DNA of 33,639 nt, taken from contig DETG01000065.1 in the NCBI GenBank assembly GCA_002361535.1, forward strand, positions 1 to 33,639, read 5' to 3'. The position numbers were made by a program, and so were the translations under genes. This document shows, piece after piece, positions 16,084-23,953 of the stretch (the stretch's first letter is position 1; each line of letters opens with the position of its first letter). The notes under the pieces were generated by a model. That model had not been told where the DNA came from. It searched no databases and saw nothing but the letters and a program-made list of their open reading frames with translations. Origin of the DNA: Prevotella sp. UBA3294 (GTDB lineage: Bacteria; Bacteroidota; Bacteroidia; Bacteroidales; Bacteroidaceae).

Positions 16084-17562
16084 ATGACTCTTACTATGGT
16101 AATCCAGCTACTCATCGTATTGCTGGCTCTTTGGGTGGGATCAAGATACGGAAGTCTGGCACTGGGTGCTATTTCCGGCATTGGTCTGGCCATTCTTGTT
16201 TTCGGTTGGGGTATGAAACCAGGTACACCTCCCACCGATGTGATTTACATCATCATTGCCGCAGTGACATGCGCGGGTGTTCTTCAGGCATCGGGCGGTA
16301 TGGACTGGATGATTCAGATTGCGGAGAAGATGCTTCGCAAACATCCCGACCGTATCACCTTCCTCGCTCCGCTCACCACCTTCTTCCTTACCGTATTGGT
16401 AGGAACCGGGCACGTGGTCTATACACTGATGCCTATCATCTGTGACATCGCCTTGAAGAAAGGGATTCGTCCGGAGCGTCCCTGTGGTGTGGCCAGCATC
16501 GCTTCCCAGGTGGGTATCACCTGTTCCCCCATCGCAGCAGCCGTGGTGGCATTCTCTGCCATCTCTGCCTCCAACGGATTCCATGTCAACAACCTCCAGA
16601 TCATTATGGTGACCATCCCCGCCTGTCTGTGTGGTCTGATGGCAGCCGCTGCAGCATCCTATCGTCGTGGCAAGGATCTTGACAAGGATCCTCAGTTCCA
16701 GGAGCGTCTGAAAGATCCCGTACAATATCAATATATCTATGGCAGCAGTGCCACCACGCTCGACAAGAAGATTGCCCCGGAGTCGAAGCATGCTGTCTAT
16801 GTGTTCCTCGGCGCATTAGGTATCATCGTCCTCTTCTCTATCGTACAGATGTTCGGCGGGAACCTGTTACCGTCATACGAAACAGTACAAGCTGTCAAGG
16901 GAGGTCCTGCCACCATCACATTGGCAGACGGTGTTACTGAGACAGCCAAGCAACTGGCCAGTGCAGGAATCGTGATGGAAGGTGTCACCGAGACGGTCAA
17001 GAAGCCGTTAGCCATGAATCTTGTCATCCAAATCATCATGATCTCTGCTGCCGCCCTGATGATCATCTTCTGTAAGGCAAAGCCCAAGAATGCTGTCAGC
17101 GGTGCCGTATGGCAGTCGGGTATGGTTGCCGTGGTGGCCATCTACGGTATCGCATGGCTGGCCGACACCTATTTCAGCAGTTATATGAAGGAGATGCAGC
17201 TCATGCTTACCGACCTCGTCTCTGCCTATCCCTGGACCATCGCCATCGCATTCTTCTTAGTTTCCGTGCTCATCAACTCCCAGGGGGCCGTGGTGGTCGC
17301 CATGCTCCCGCTGGGCTACACCTTGGGTATTGAAGGCTGGGTATTGTTAGGTGTTCTACCTTCGGTATATGGATATTTCTTCATCCCTAACTATCCGTCG
17401 GATATCGCCACGGTGAACTTCGATCGATCAGGAACGACCGTCATCGGAAAATACCTGTTAAACCACTCGTTTATGATGCCAGGTCTGATCAGTGTGAGCA
17501 CCAGTACCATTGTGGCCTATGCACTGTCGTACGTGTTCCACAACATGTTCGGAATGTACTAA
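16084..17562 (+). CDS. dcuB: Anaerobic C4-dicarboxylate antiporter, DcuA/DcuB family
   Basis: A 492-aa inner-membrane carrier that exchanges fumarate, malate or aspartate for succinate during fumarate respiration. The sequence follows the DcuB pattern closely: GSRYGSLALGAISGIGLAILV at the start, VLQASGGMDWMIQIAEKMLR, LTVLVGTGHVVYTLMPII, RPERPCGVASIASQVGI and YRRGKDLDKDPQFQ. About ten hydrophobic segments are present. A loop insertion (about 268-310) carries a duplicated GVTETAKQ / GVTETVKK sequence, which makes the protein longer than E. coli DcuB (446 aa). It is a single-gene unit with its own promoter. Succinate export fits a Prevotella-type fermentation. The choice between dcuA and dcuB is by resemblance. 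Confidence 0.88.
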   Translation: MTLTMVIQLLIVLLALWVGSRYGSLALGAISGIGLAILVFGWGMKPGTPPTDVIYIIIAAVTCAGVLQASGGMDWMIQIAEKMLRKHPDRITFLAPLTTFFLTVLVGTGHVVYTLMPIICDIALKKGIRPERPCGVASIASQVGITCSPIAAAVVAFSAISASNGFHVNNLQIIMVTIPACLCGLMAAAAASYRRGKDLDKDPQFQERLKDPVQYQYIYGSSATTLDKKIAPESKHAVYVFLGALGIIVLFSIVQMFGGNLLPSYETVQAVKGGPATITLADGVTETAKQLASAGIVMEGVTETVKKPLAMNLVIQIIMISAAALMIIFCKAKPKNAVSGAVWQSGMVAVVAIYGIAWLADTYFSSYMKEMQLMLTDLVSAYPWTIAIAFFLVSVLINSQGAVVVAMLPLGYTLGIEGWVLLGVLPSVYGYFFIPNYPSDIATVNFDRSGTTVIGKYLLNHSFMMPGLISVSTSTIVAYALSYVFHNMFGMY

Positions 17563-17647
17563 ATAACGCATTATTCGCTCTCATGTTTCCTCGCACCACC
17601 GTCCCCAGGAACGTTGAGAGTACAAAACGTGAATTAAACTAATAGAG

Positions 17648-17680
17648 CAAAGGCCTTGCATTTTTCATGCAAGGCCTTTG
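17648..17680. terminator. Hairpin after the dicarboxylate transporter gene
   Basis: A perfect 14-bp stem, 17648-17661 with 17667-17680, has a five-base loop. There is no clear T-tract on either side, so it may serve as an RNA 3' end or as part of the repeat array it merges with. The 85 bases before it contain only an imperfect hairpin (17577-17626). Confidence 0.55.
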
Positions 17681-17788
17681 TATTGATCGTGCAACGTGTC
17701 TGCATAAAGTGTGCAAGACCTTTGCACAAAGTGTGCAACGTATCTGCACAAGTTGTGCAAGCCCTTTGCACAAAGTGTGCAGATGCTC
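17657..17788. repeat. Array of six 22-bp palindromic repeats
   Basis: Six consecutive units of exactly 22 bp start at 17657, 17679, 17701, 17723, 17745 and 17767. The shared core is TGCA-N7-TGCA (best form TGCACAAAGTGTGCA), which is itself an inverted repeat; unit 2 is the most degraded. The last bases alternate between AAGnCCTT (units 1, 3, 5) and AACGTrTC (units 2, 4), giving a 44-bp higher-order period. The array fills the gap between the convergent transporter and hydrolase genes. Confidence 0.88.
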
Positions 17789-17803
17789 GACTTAGGATGT
17801 GCA

Positions 17804-19291
17804 CTAATATTTCACTTTCTTGATCTTACTCTCGTTATGAAGTCTGTCAAGTGCTGTCACGACATAAGTGTCTCGGTTGCCACGGCCAGGAAGACGATAA
17901 TAGGTATTTCGGGTGATGGCCACAATATGTGACGGGTTATCGATATCCACCTTCTCACCCTGACTGAAGCGATACACCACATATTGCACAGCTTCGTTCT
18001 TCCATCCATTGCCCTTGGGCTCACGCCAGAAAAGGACCGGTCCTTCCTGCTCTGTCTGGATCACCTTGGGCTTGCGCACCTTCTTGGGGGCTTTCCCGTC
18101 GATAAAGGTCATCTGCGGCTGCAAGGCAGGATATTTCCAGTAGGTGTTTCTGAGCAGCGTACCATAGTTGCCGACGTTATCCACTGCAGCTTTGGCATAC
18201 CACAGCACAGCCCCCTGCACGTTTTTCATCTTTGAGCGCAGGTTCACCTTCGCAGCCATCTGATGGGTATTGGGGTTCTGGGGGTCGGCGTTCTTCACCG
18301 TACGCTCCACATCCTCACCGATGAACAGGGGACGTCTGGAAGCATACTTGTTCCACCACCCGATCAGTTCCTGGTAGTCGGCAGCCTTATGTCCGATCTC
18401 CCAATAAAGCTGCGGGACGTTATAATCCACCCATCCGTTGTTCACCCACAGCAACACATCGGCATAGAGGTCGTCGTAGTTCTGCAGGCCGTTCGTGTTA
18501 CTGCCGTTGGGATCATTCTTTTTATTACGGTAGATGCCGAACGGCGACACGCCGAACTTCACCCACGGCTTGTTCTGGTGAATGGTGTCACTAAGCTGTC
18601 GGATAAAGAGGTTCACATTGTTGCGCCTCCAGTCACCGCGGTCAGCAAATCCGTTATTATAGCGTTGGAACTCACGGTCGTCGGGAATCTTCTGTCCTGC
18701 TACAGGATAAGGATAGAAATAGTCGTCGATATGGAGACCATCGATATCGTAGCGGCGCACGATATCCCCCACCACATGACAGATATAGGTGCGGCATTCG
18801 GGGATGGCAGGATTGAGGATATACTGTCCGTCGTAGTCGAACACCCATTCGGGATGTCTGATCGCCACATGCCTGCGGTCAAGTTCATGGGTGGTCTTCG
18901 TCTTGGCACGGTAGGGATTGATCCAGGCATGCAGTTCCATGCCTCGCCGGTGACACTCTGTCACCATCCACTGTAACGGATCCCAATACGGTGAGGGTGC
19001 CAGTCCCTGAGTGCCCGTGAGGAAGCGGCTCCAGGGTTCCAACGAACTCTGGTAGAGTGCATCACATTCAGGTCGTATCTGGAAGATGATGGCATTCACT
19101 CCATCTTTCTGTAACTCGTTCAGCTGGTAGGTAAGGGTCTGCTGCATCTGCCGGGTCCCTACCCCCATCCACTGACCATTCACCGCCTGAATCCAAGCAC
19201 CACGGAATTCACGTTTGTTCTGAGAACAAACATAGCTGCATGCTAAGAGAAGCATGCAGCTAATGAATAAGATTCTTTTATAAACTGTCAC
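17804..19291 (-). CDS. Exported GHL10-type glycoside hydrolase-like protein (YngK family)
   Basis: A 495-aa protein of the family often annotated as DUF187 or glycosyl hydrolase-like 10, a TIM-barrel family of poorly known substrate. The signal sequence ends in LLLACSYVCSQ and could be a lipoprotein signal (LLLAC). The barrel starts at FRGAWIQAVNGQW, followed by VNAIIFQIRPECDALYQSSLEPWS, LHAWINPYR, GLHIDDYFYPYP and VDYNVPQLYWEIGH. The last ~100 residues look like a fibronectin type III domain. The start is GTG (19291); no ATG lies upstream before the preceding gene's stop 11 bases away, so it is probably co-transcribed with the OMP gene. Confidence 0.85.
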   Translation of the reverse strand: MTVYKRILFISCMLLLACSYVCSQNKREFRGAWIQAVNGQWMGVGTRQMQQTLTYQLNELQKDGVNAIIFQIRPECDALYQSSLEPWSRFLTGTQGLAPSPYWDPLQWMVTECHRRGMELHAWINPYRAKTKTTHELDRRHVAIRHPEWVFDYDGQYILNPAIPECRTYICHVVGDIVRRYDIDGLHIDDYFYPYPVAGQKIPDDREFQRYNNGFADRGDWRRNNVNLFIRQLSDTIHQNKPWVKFGVSPFGIYRNKKNDPNGSNTNGLQNYDDLYADVLLWVNNGWVDYNVPQLYWEIGHKAADYQELIGWWNKYASRRPLFIGEDVERTVKNADPQNPNTHQMAAKVNLRSKMKNVQGAVLWYAKAAVDNVGNYGTLLRNTYWKYPALQPQMTFIDGKAPKKVRKPKVIQTEQEGPVLFWREPKGNGWKNEAVQYVVYRFSQGEKVDIDNPSHIVAITRNTYYRLPGRGNRDTYVVTALDRLHNESKIKKVKY

Positions 19292-19302
19292 GTTGTATCT
19301 GA

Positions 19303-20871
19303 TTAGAAATGGTATCCAAGAGTGAAGAGGATCTGATGACGCTGGTTCTCAACCTTCACGTAATTACATACATTGTCGGTCATGTTCTCACCATCGGCTG
19401 TCCAATAGCTCATGAACGGACTGAACTCACCGTTGCGCTGACTATACTGGTAAGCGAGATCCATGCTCAGCGGTCCGGCATTGTATCCTAAACCGAAGGT
19501 GACTCGCGTCGTTGACTTCCAGTTGGTATAGTCGGTGGCCGATGCATAGTAGGAACCCGGACTGTCGAGGGTACCATCCTTGAAGCCATCCTTCTCATAG
19601 GCAGAGGTGAGGTAGTTATATCCCAAACGGATGGCGAGGTCATCTGTCAGCTTATACTCTGCACCCACCTTAAAGGTATGTACGCCCTTGAGGGTTGACT
19701 CGGTATGGCTGTTCATGATATCATCACTCTCACTGCTCTCGTAGTAATTGTCATAATACCAGTCGTAATGACTTCCCGTGTTGAAGCGGCTGTCAATACT
19801 GCTATAGTCAGAATACTCATAGGTAGCACCGATGGCCAGTTCCCTGCCTACGGTATGTCCTAACGACACACCGAACTTCCACGGCGTGTAGAGTTTGTAC
19901 TCATAGGTCTCCTCACTGTCCATGCCGTCGCGTGTTCCCACACTGCTGCGATTATACAGCGTCGTGTAGTTGGTGGTTTTCAGGTCATACCATGTCGGTG
20001 TATTCACATACAGTCCGATACGGAACGGGGAGGTCTCCACCGGGCGGAAGATCACACCTGCCTTGACATCAAACCCTGAGCCACTCACCTTGCGTTCATC
20101 CGAGAGGGTGACGTTTCCAATCGACTGACCTTGTACGTCAAGCAACTGCTCGGTATATTCGCTGTAAGTCTTGTAGTTCACATCCTTGATGCCAATGGTC
20201 AAGCCCAGATACACCCGATCCTGGACGTTTCCACTGATATTGAAGTTATACTGTCCGACATGTCCTCGAGCAGACTTCTGCATCTGGTAGGCAGAGGCAT
20301 CGTTGAAGAAAATATTGTCTTCTTCATCGCACAACAGCGCGTTATAATAAAGGTAGTCAACCTGTGAGAAAGCGTTTGTATTGCCTGTAATGGTGTTGCC
20401 GAAGTCGAGGTCGAACAGTCCTTCGAATCCTTTCGCATAAGAGAGTTTGTTCTGCGAAGCATTCCCTAACCTGTCCTCCACCGACAACAGATCGTTCAGG
20501 TTTCTGCTCTTATGATAGTTGAAGGCGAAGTTCAGGAATGAATTCTCGCCGGAGCGATGGGCATAGACAAAACCGATCTGGTCGAAGCTCACCTTTGTCT
20601 TCTTACTCACTCCGAAATCATCAGCTCCTTGTAACATATTCACGCTCAGCGATGTGCTGGCAGTGGTATGACGGAACAAACCGATACCGGCGGGATTGGT
20701 GGCGATGGTGGAGATATCAGCACCCAAAGCCTCCATGGCACCACCCATTCCCACGTAACGAGCCGTACCATTCAGATCCTCGGCTGTGATCTCCACATTC
20801 TCATAAGTCTCCTGTGCTGCCATCGGCATTGCAGCCAAAACAAGCGCAGCTATTGTTAATATCTTCTTCAT
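19303..20871 (-). CDS. Outer membrane protein of the OmpP1/FadL/TodX transport family
   Basis: A 522-aa beta-barrel protein. A signal peptide MKKILTIAALVLAAMPMAAQ is followed by the N-terminal FadL-like block GTARYVGMGGAMEALGADISTIATNPAGIGLFR. Alternating short hydrophobic strands continue to the end, which is the usual aromatic terminus (QILFTLGYHF). FadL family members let hydrophobic compounds across the outer membrane; the ligand here is unknown. The ATG at 20871 is preferred over the TTG two codons upstream because it gives a clean signal peptide. It precedes the GHL10-like gene by 11 bases. Confidence 0.85.
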   Translation of the reverse strand: MKKILTIAALVLAAMPMAAQETYENVEITAEDLNGTARYVGMGGAMEALGADISTIATNPAGIGLFRHTTASTSLSVNMLQGADDFGVSKKTKVSFDQIGFVYAHRSGENSFLNFAFNYHKSRNLNDLLSVEDRLGNASQNKLSYAKGFEGLFDLDFGNTITGNTNAFSQVDYLYYNALLCDEEDNIFFNDASAYQMQKSARGHVGQYNFNISGNVQDRVYLGLTIGIKDVNYKTYSEYTEQLLDVQGQSIGNVTLSDERKVSGSGFDVKAGVIFRPVETSPFRIGLYVNTPTWYDLKTTNYTTLYNRSSVGTRDGMDSEETYEYKLYTPWKFGVSLGHTVGRELAIGATYEYSDYSSIDSRFNTGSHYDWYYDNYYESSESDDIMNSHTESTLKGVHTFKVGAEYKLTDDLAIRLGYNYLTSAYEKDGFKDGTLDSPGSYYASATDYTNWKSTTRVTFGLGYNAGPLSMDLAYQYSQRNGEFSPFMSYWTADGENMTDNVCNYVKVENQRHQILFTLGYHF

Positions 20872-20922
20872 AATCAATTCCAGAAATTTTGGGTTAAAAA
20901 ACTTTATAGCTTTGTTCTGTGA

Positions 20923-20941
20923 GCCCCTCTGTGGGAGGGGC
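20923..20941 (-). terminator. Weak hairpin after the Tyr/Trp/Gly-rich protein gene
   Basis: GCCCCTC (20923-20929) pairs with GAGGGGC (20935-20941) around a five-base loop, 11 bases after the stop codon of the - strand gene. No T-tract follows directly, so read-through into the OMP gene is possible. Confidence 0.4.
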
Positions 20942-20952
20942 CGACATGACTC

Positions 20953-21927
20953 CTATCTTCTTCCGCCAAAGTGACCGCCGCCACCGCCACCGCGGGAACC
21001 GCCACCAGCACTGCCGCCACCGCTACGGGAGCTGCCGCCACCACTGAAGCTGCCGCTGCTACGGCTTCCACCACCAGTATTGTATGACGGTGTGGATGGA
21101 GTGTAGGTACGTGTATTGATAATATTGGAACGGTTGTTGCCAAAACGTCCCTGTGTAGTAGCACGACGATTGTTCGAAGCATCATAGGCACGGGTGGTTT
21201 GTCCGTTGCCGCGATAGCCGCCATAGTTGCCACGGTTGGCCATCGTCGTACCCGGACGGCCTACAGTACCATGACGACTGGTTCCTGTCACACCATTGTA
21301 ATGACCGCCTCGGATGGCCACAGGCACTGCCCATGTGGGACCGTACCATCCATAGCCCCAGCGATGGTAGGGGTAGCCCCATCCATAGTATCCGTAATAC
21401 CAGGGATCATACCAGCTGCCATACCAGCCGAAACCATAATACCAGGGATCGTACCAAGGATCGAACCAGGGATCATAGAAAGCAGAGTAGCGATAACGCC
21501 AATAAGGCCCGAAGCCATAATGGCCATACAACCATGGATCATACCAGTAGTAGTCATCGAAACGGCTCAGGCGACGGCTGTAGGTGTAATCATCATCAGC
21601 GTTGTATTCCACTTTCGCACCGGGATAGACAGACAAGGTATCTATCACATCCGAGGCACTCGTATGGAACTCGATGATGTCATTGCCCAAAGAGTCGGTA
21701 CCGATCTTGGTGAAATAACTACCAAACTGTCCACGACGATTATACTCATCTACATTGCGGTCACTGCCAGCAATCTCTGGGATATTGGCTGTAGTGCCCT
21801 CAACCACCTTATAAGAGCTCTTCGGCTTCTTCACGCTCTTATCTGGGGTGAAGTAGAGATCATCCTGAGCGGTTACGCTCAGAGATACGGCTCCGAGAAG
21901 GAGTGTTGATAAGATTAATTTTTTCAT
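20953..21927 (-). CDS. Exported Tyr/Trp/Gly-rich protein of unknown function
   Basis: A 324-aa protein with signal peptide MKKLILSTLLLGAVSLSVTAQ. Residues ~22-110 are an ordinary soluble segment. Residues ~120-205 consist largely of Tyr, Trp, Gly, Asp and Pro, with repeats such as FDPWYDPWYYG. The last ~50 residues are Gly/Ser with Arg, ending GGGGGGHFGGRR. Similar low-complexity secreted proteins occur in Bacteroidetes with no known role. The ATG at 21927 is chosen because it opens the signal peptide; a TTG three codons upstream is possible but unlikely. It heads a possible unit with the OMP and GHL10-like genes. Confidence 0.75.
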   Translation of the reverse strand: MKKLILSTLLLGAVSLSVTAQDDLYFTPDKSVKKPKSSYKVVEGTTANIPEIAGSDRNVDEYNRRGQFGSYFTKIGTDSLGNDIIEFHTSASDVIDTLSVYPGAKVEYNADDDYTYSRRLSRFDDYYWYDPWLYGHYGFGPYWRYRYSAFYDPWFDPWYDPWYYGFGWYGSWYDPWYYGYYGWGYPYHRWGYGWYGPTWAVPVAIRGGHYNGVTGTSRHGTVGRPGTTMANRGNYGGYRGNGQTTRAYDASNNRRATTQGRFGNNRSNIINTRTYTPSTPSYNTGGGSRSSGSFSGGGSSRSGGGSAGGGSRGGGGGGHFGGRR

Positions 21928-21955
21928 ATCGCTCAATGTTTATTTGTTCACAGTG

Positions 21956-21963
21956 CAAAAATA
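21956..21963 (-). promoter_or_regulatory. -7 promoter box for the Tyr/Trp/Gly-rich protein gene
   Basis: TATTTTTG on the - strand matches TAnnTTTG, 29 bases upstream of the ATG. The nearest TTTG is only 15 bases further upstream, so the -33 element is uncertain. Confidence 0.5.
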
Positions 21964-22029
21964 CTGCTATTTTTAGTGCAAATTTAAGGAATTTCCCTAA
22001 TCGGAAGTAGGATTTTCCCTATTTTTTTA

Positions 22030-22037
22030 TACTTTTG
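22030..22037 (+). promoter_or_regulatory. -7 promoter box for prmA
   Basis: TACTTTTG matches TAnnTTTG, 20 bases ahead of the prmA ATG. A matching -33 element is not obvious. It is divergent from the box at 21956. Confidence 0.5.
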
Positions 22038-22057
22038 TATCAAATTTAACAAACAAC

Positions 22058-22936
22058 ATGAAATATTTAGTCGCAAAGTTCACTATTTCCGATAAGAAAG
22101 GACTGGACATTCGTTCCTCCGAAGTGATGCAGACAGCCCGCGACCTGCTGGCTTCACTGGTAGCAGAGGTTGGTTTTGAATCGTTCGAGGACAGTCCGAA
22201 CGGCCTTGACGGATATGTACAAGAAGGACAGTTCCAACAGTCTTCTTTAGACCAGGTTCTTGACGATTTCCCCATCCCTTCCCTGCACATCACGTATGTG
22301 GTGGAGAAGGTGAAGGACACCGATTGGAATGCCACATGGGAGGAAGAGGGATTTGAGCCGATCGTGATTGACAATCGGTGTGTCATCCACGACTTGATCA
22401 GACCCGTGACGGTTTCCTGTCCCTTAGACATCGTGATTGATGCCCGACAGGCCTTCGGGACAGGGACACACGAGACGACACGGATGATCGTATCAGCACT
22501 GTTAGACATGGATCTGACCGGCAAGCGGGTGCTCGACTGTGGTTGCGGTACGGGAATTCTGTCGATTGTTGCGGCAAAATGCGGTGCCCGTGAAGTGAAA
22601 GGATACGACATTGATGAATGGAGCACGCGCAATACCGAACATAATGCCGCACTCAATGAAGTAAGTCAGATCGAAGTGCTCCATGGAGACGTGCATGTGC
22701 TGTCGCATGTCTCTGGTGTTTTTGACATCGTCCTTGCCAATATCAACCGGAACATTCTGTTAGAAGACATGCCTAAGTTCAGGGAGGTGATGACCCACGG
22801 TTCCGTTCTCATCATCAGCGGCTTCTACCAAGAAGATTCCCACATGTTAGCGGAGAAAGCCGGAACGCTGGGCATGACATTGCGCGACAGCATCTCAGAG
22901 AACCATTGGTGCATGATGCAGTTTGTGATTGAATGA
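22058..22936 (+). CDS. prmA: Ribosomal protein L11 methyltransferase PrmA
   Basis: A 292-aa SAM-dependent enzyme that methylates lysines and the N-terminus of ribosomal protein L11. The N-terminal substrate-recognition domain spans about 1-90, ending in DTDWNATWEEEGFEPI. The Rossmann domain has QAFGTGTHETTR (131-142), the SAM loop LDCGCGTGILSI (159-170), YDIDEWSTRNTEHNAALN and LANINRNIL. All are PrmA hallmarks. The gene stands alone and converges with the GH25 gene, seven bases apart, with no terminator between. Confidence 0.96.
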   Translation: MKYLVAKFTISDKKGLDIRSSEVMQTARDLLASLVAEVGFESFEDSPNGLDGYVQEGQFQQSSLDQVLDDFPIPSLHITYVVEKVKDTDWNATWEEEGFEPIVIDNRCVIHDLIRPVTVSCPLDIVIDARQAFGTGTHETTRMIVSALLDMDLTGKRVLDCGCGTGILSIVAAKCGAREVKGYDIDEWSTRNTEHNAALNEVSQIEVLHGDVHVLSHVSGVFDIVLANINRNILLEDMPKFREVMTHGSVLIISGFYQEDSHMLAEKAGTLGMTLRDSISENHWCMMQFVIE

Positions 22937-22943
22937 GAACGGA

Positions 22944-23759
22944 TCAGTCCTTCGTGATGCACAGCTGCTTCAGGTCATAGTAGCTGCCGTTATAGAGGTT
23001 GAAATCGACATACCCTTTGATGCCTGGCAATCGTCCGGCATCGGTATGCTGCCAAAACTTCCACGGACCCTTATAGGCAACCTTCTCTACATAATAATGG
23101 GCAATCCAATAAGGGTAGTCATCAAAGACAGGTGTACCTAAATAGTTCATTTTAAACTTATAATAGGTATAGATAATGGGCTTCACATGATATTTATCCT
23201 CAACGATGTGAAGCCATGTGAGAATCTCCCGCTGGAAATCCTCCGTTGACATATCCTTCGGTTTATGTTCCACGTCAAGAACCGGAGGTAAATCACCATC
23301 CTGAAGATGCACTTTCTTCAAGAAGAAATAGGCTTGTTCACGGGCAGTTGACTTATTACTCCAGAAATGATACGCGCCTCGTATAAACCCATATTCCTGA
23401 GCGTTACGGAAATTTTCATTAAAGCTTGGGTCTAAGCGTGTGGAACCTTCTGTGGCCTTAATCATCACGAAACGTATAGGACATTTCTCGATCATCGCAT
23501 TTCGTAATTGATCCCAGTCAATGTGACCTTGATAATGACTGATGTCAATTCCTCTGATCTCATAGCCGTTGGGGTTCTTCGCATCTCCATAAATAGCGCG
23601 CCAACGAAATCCGTAAGGTCCGACAAAGAAATAGTAAAACAGCCAGACATACAGACCAATGGCCGATAATCCCCCTATCCACCATGCCCATCGGGGATAG
23701 CGGTTCCAAGTGCTCTTTTTCTGAGTCCGTCGGGTGCTACGTTTCTTTTTCGAAGACAT
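22944..23759 (-). CDS. Membrane-anchored GH25 lysozyme-like protein
   Basis: A 271-aa muramidase of glycoside hydrolase family 25. The N-terminus is basic (SSKKKRSTRRTQKK), then one transmembrane helix at about 24-46, so the catalytic domain faces the periplasm. The domain opens with RGIDISHYQGHIDW (D72), continues with FVMIKATEGS and RGAYHFW, and has the catalytic block PPVLDVEH (D162, E164). It ends with DFNLYNGSYYDL. Likely role is peptidoglycan cleavage or remodelling. The leader before the ATG is a 7-bp tandem repeat. Confidence 0.92.
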   Translation of the reverse strand: MSSKKKRSTRRTQKKSTWNRYPRWAWWIGGLSAIGLYVWLFYYFFVGPYGFRWRAIYGDAKNPNGYEIRGIDISHYQGHIDWDQLRNAMIEKCPIRFVMIKATEGSTRLDPSFNENFRNAQEYGFIRGAYHFWSNKSTAREQAYFFLKKVHLQDGDLPPVLDVEHKPKDMSTEDFQREILTWLHIVEDKYHVKPIIYTYYKFKMNYLGTPVFDDYPYWIAHYYVEKVAYKGPWKFWQHTDAGRLPGIKGYVDFNLYNGSYYDLKQLCITKD

Positions 23760-23765
23760 GTGGGA

Positions 23766-23835
23766 AGTGAAGAGTGAAGAGTGAAGAGTGAAGAGTGAAA
23801 AGTGAAGAGTGAAAAGTGAAGAATGAAGAATGGGA
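23766..23835. repeat. 7-bp tandem repeat next to the GH25 start codon
   Basis: Ten 7-base units with consensus AGTGAAG (+ strand; CTTCACT in the mRNA sense) lie without gaps, beginning six bases from the start codon of the - strand GH25 gene. Units 5 and 7 are AGTGAAA, and the two outer ones are AATGAAG and AATGGGA. Confidence 0.9.
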
Positions 23836-23857
23836 AATGGGAGATGAAAAATGATAA

Positions 23858-23940
23858 ATGAGAAATGAGAGATATGATTACCACAGAGAAATAGGCTTTA
23901 GGGTCTGTTCCTGAAAGTAATCAAATCTCTCATTTCTCAT
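23858..23940. terminator. Long inverted repeat downstream of PPi-phosphofructokinase
   Basis: Arms of 24 bases (23858-23881 and 23917-23940) match with a single mismatch around a 35-base loop. It starts 13 bases after the stop codon of the - strand PFP gene. The stem is AT-rich and lacks a T-tract, so it may be an RNA-stabilising 3' structure or a mobile-repeat remnant rather than a classical terminator. Confidence 0.55.
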
Positions 23941-23953
23941 CTCTCATCTAAAA

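Noticed and set aside
17577..17626. Imperfect hairpin as terminator of the dicarboxylate transporter gene
   Set aside because: The stem is broken by a three-base internal loop and no T-tract follows; the hairpin at 17648 is better.
17657..17788. CRISPR array
   Set aside because: Units are contiguous with no unique spacers, repeat units are degenerate, and there are no cas genes.
21199..21909. A 236-aa + strand open frame opposite the Tyr/Trp/Gly-rich gene
   Set aside because: It is Ile/Val/Ala-rich low complexity created by the repetitive opposite strand; the - strand frame has a signal peptide and a promoter box.
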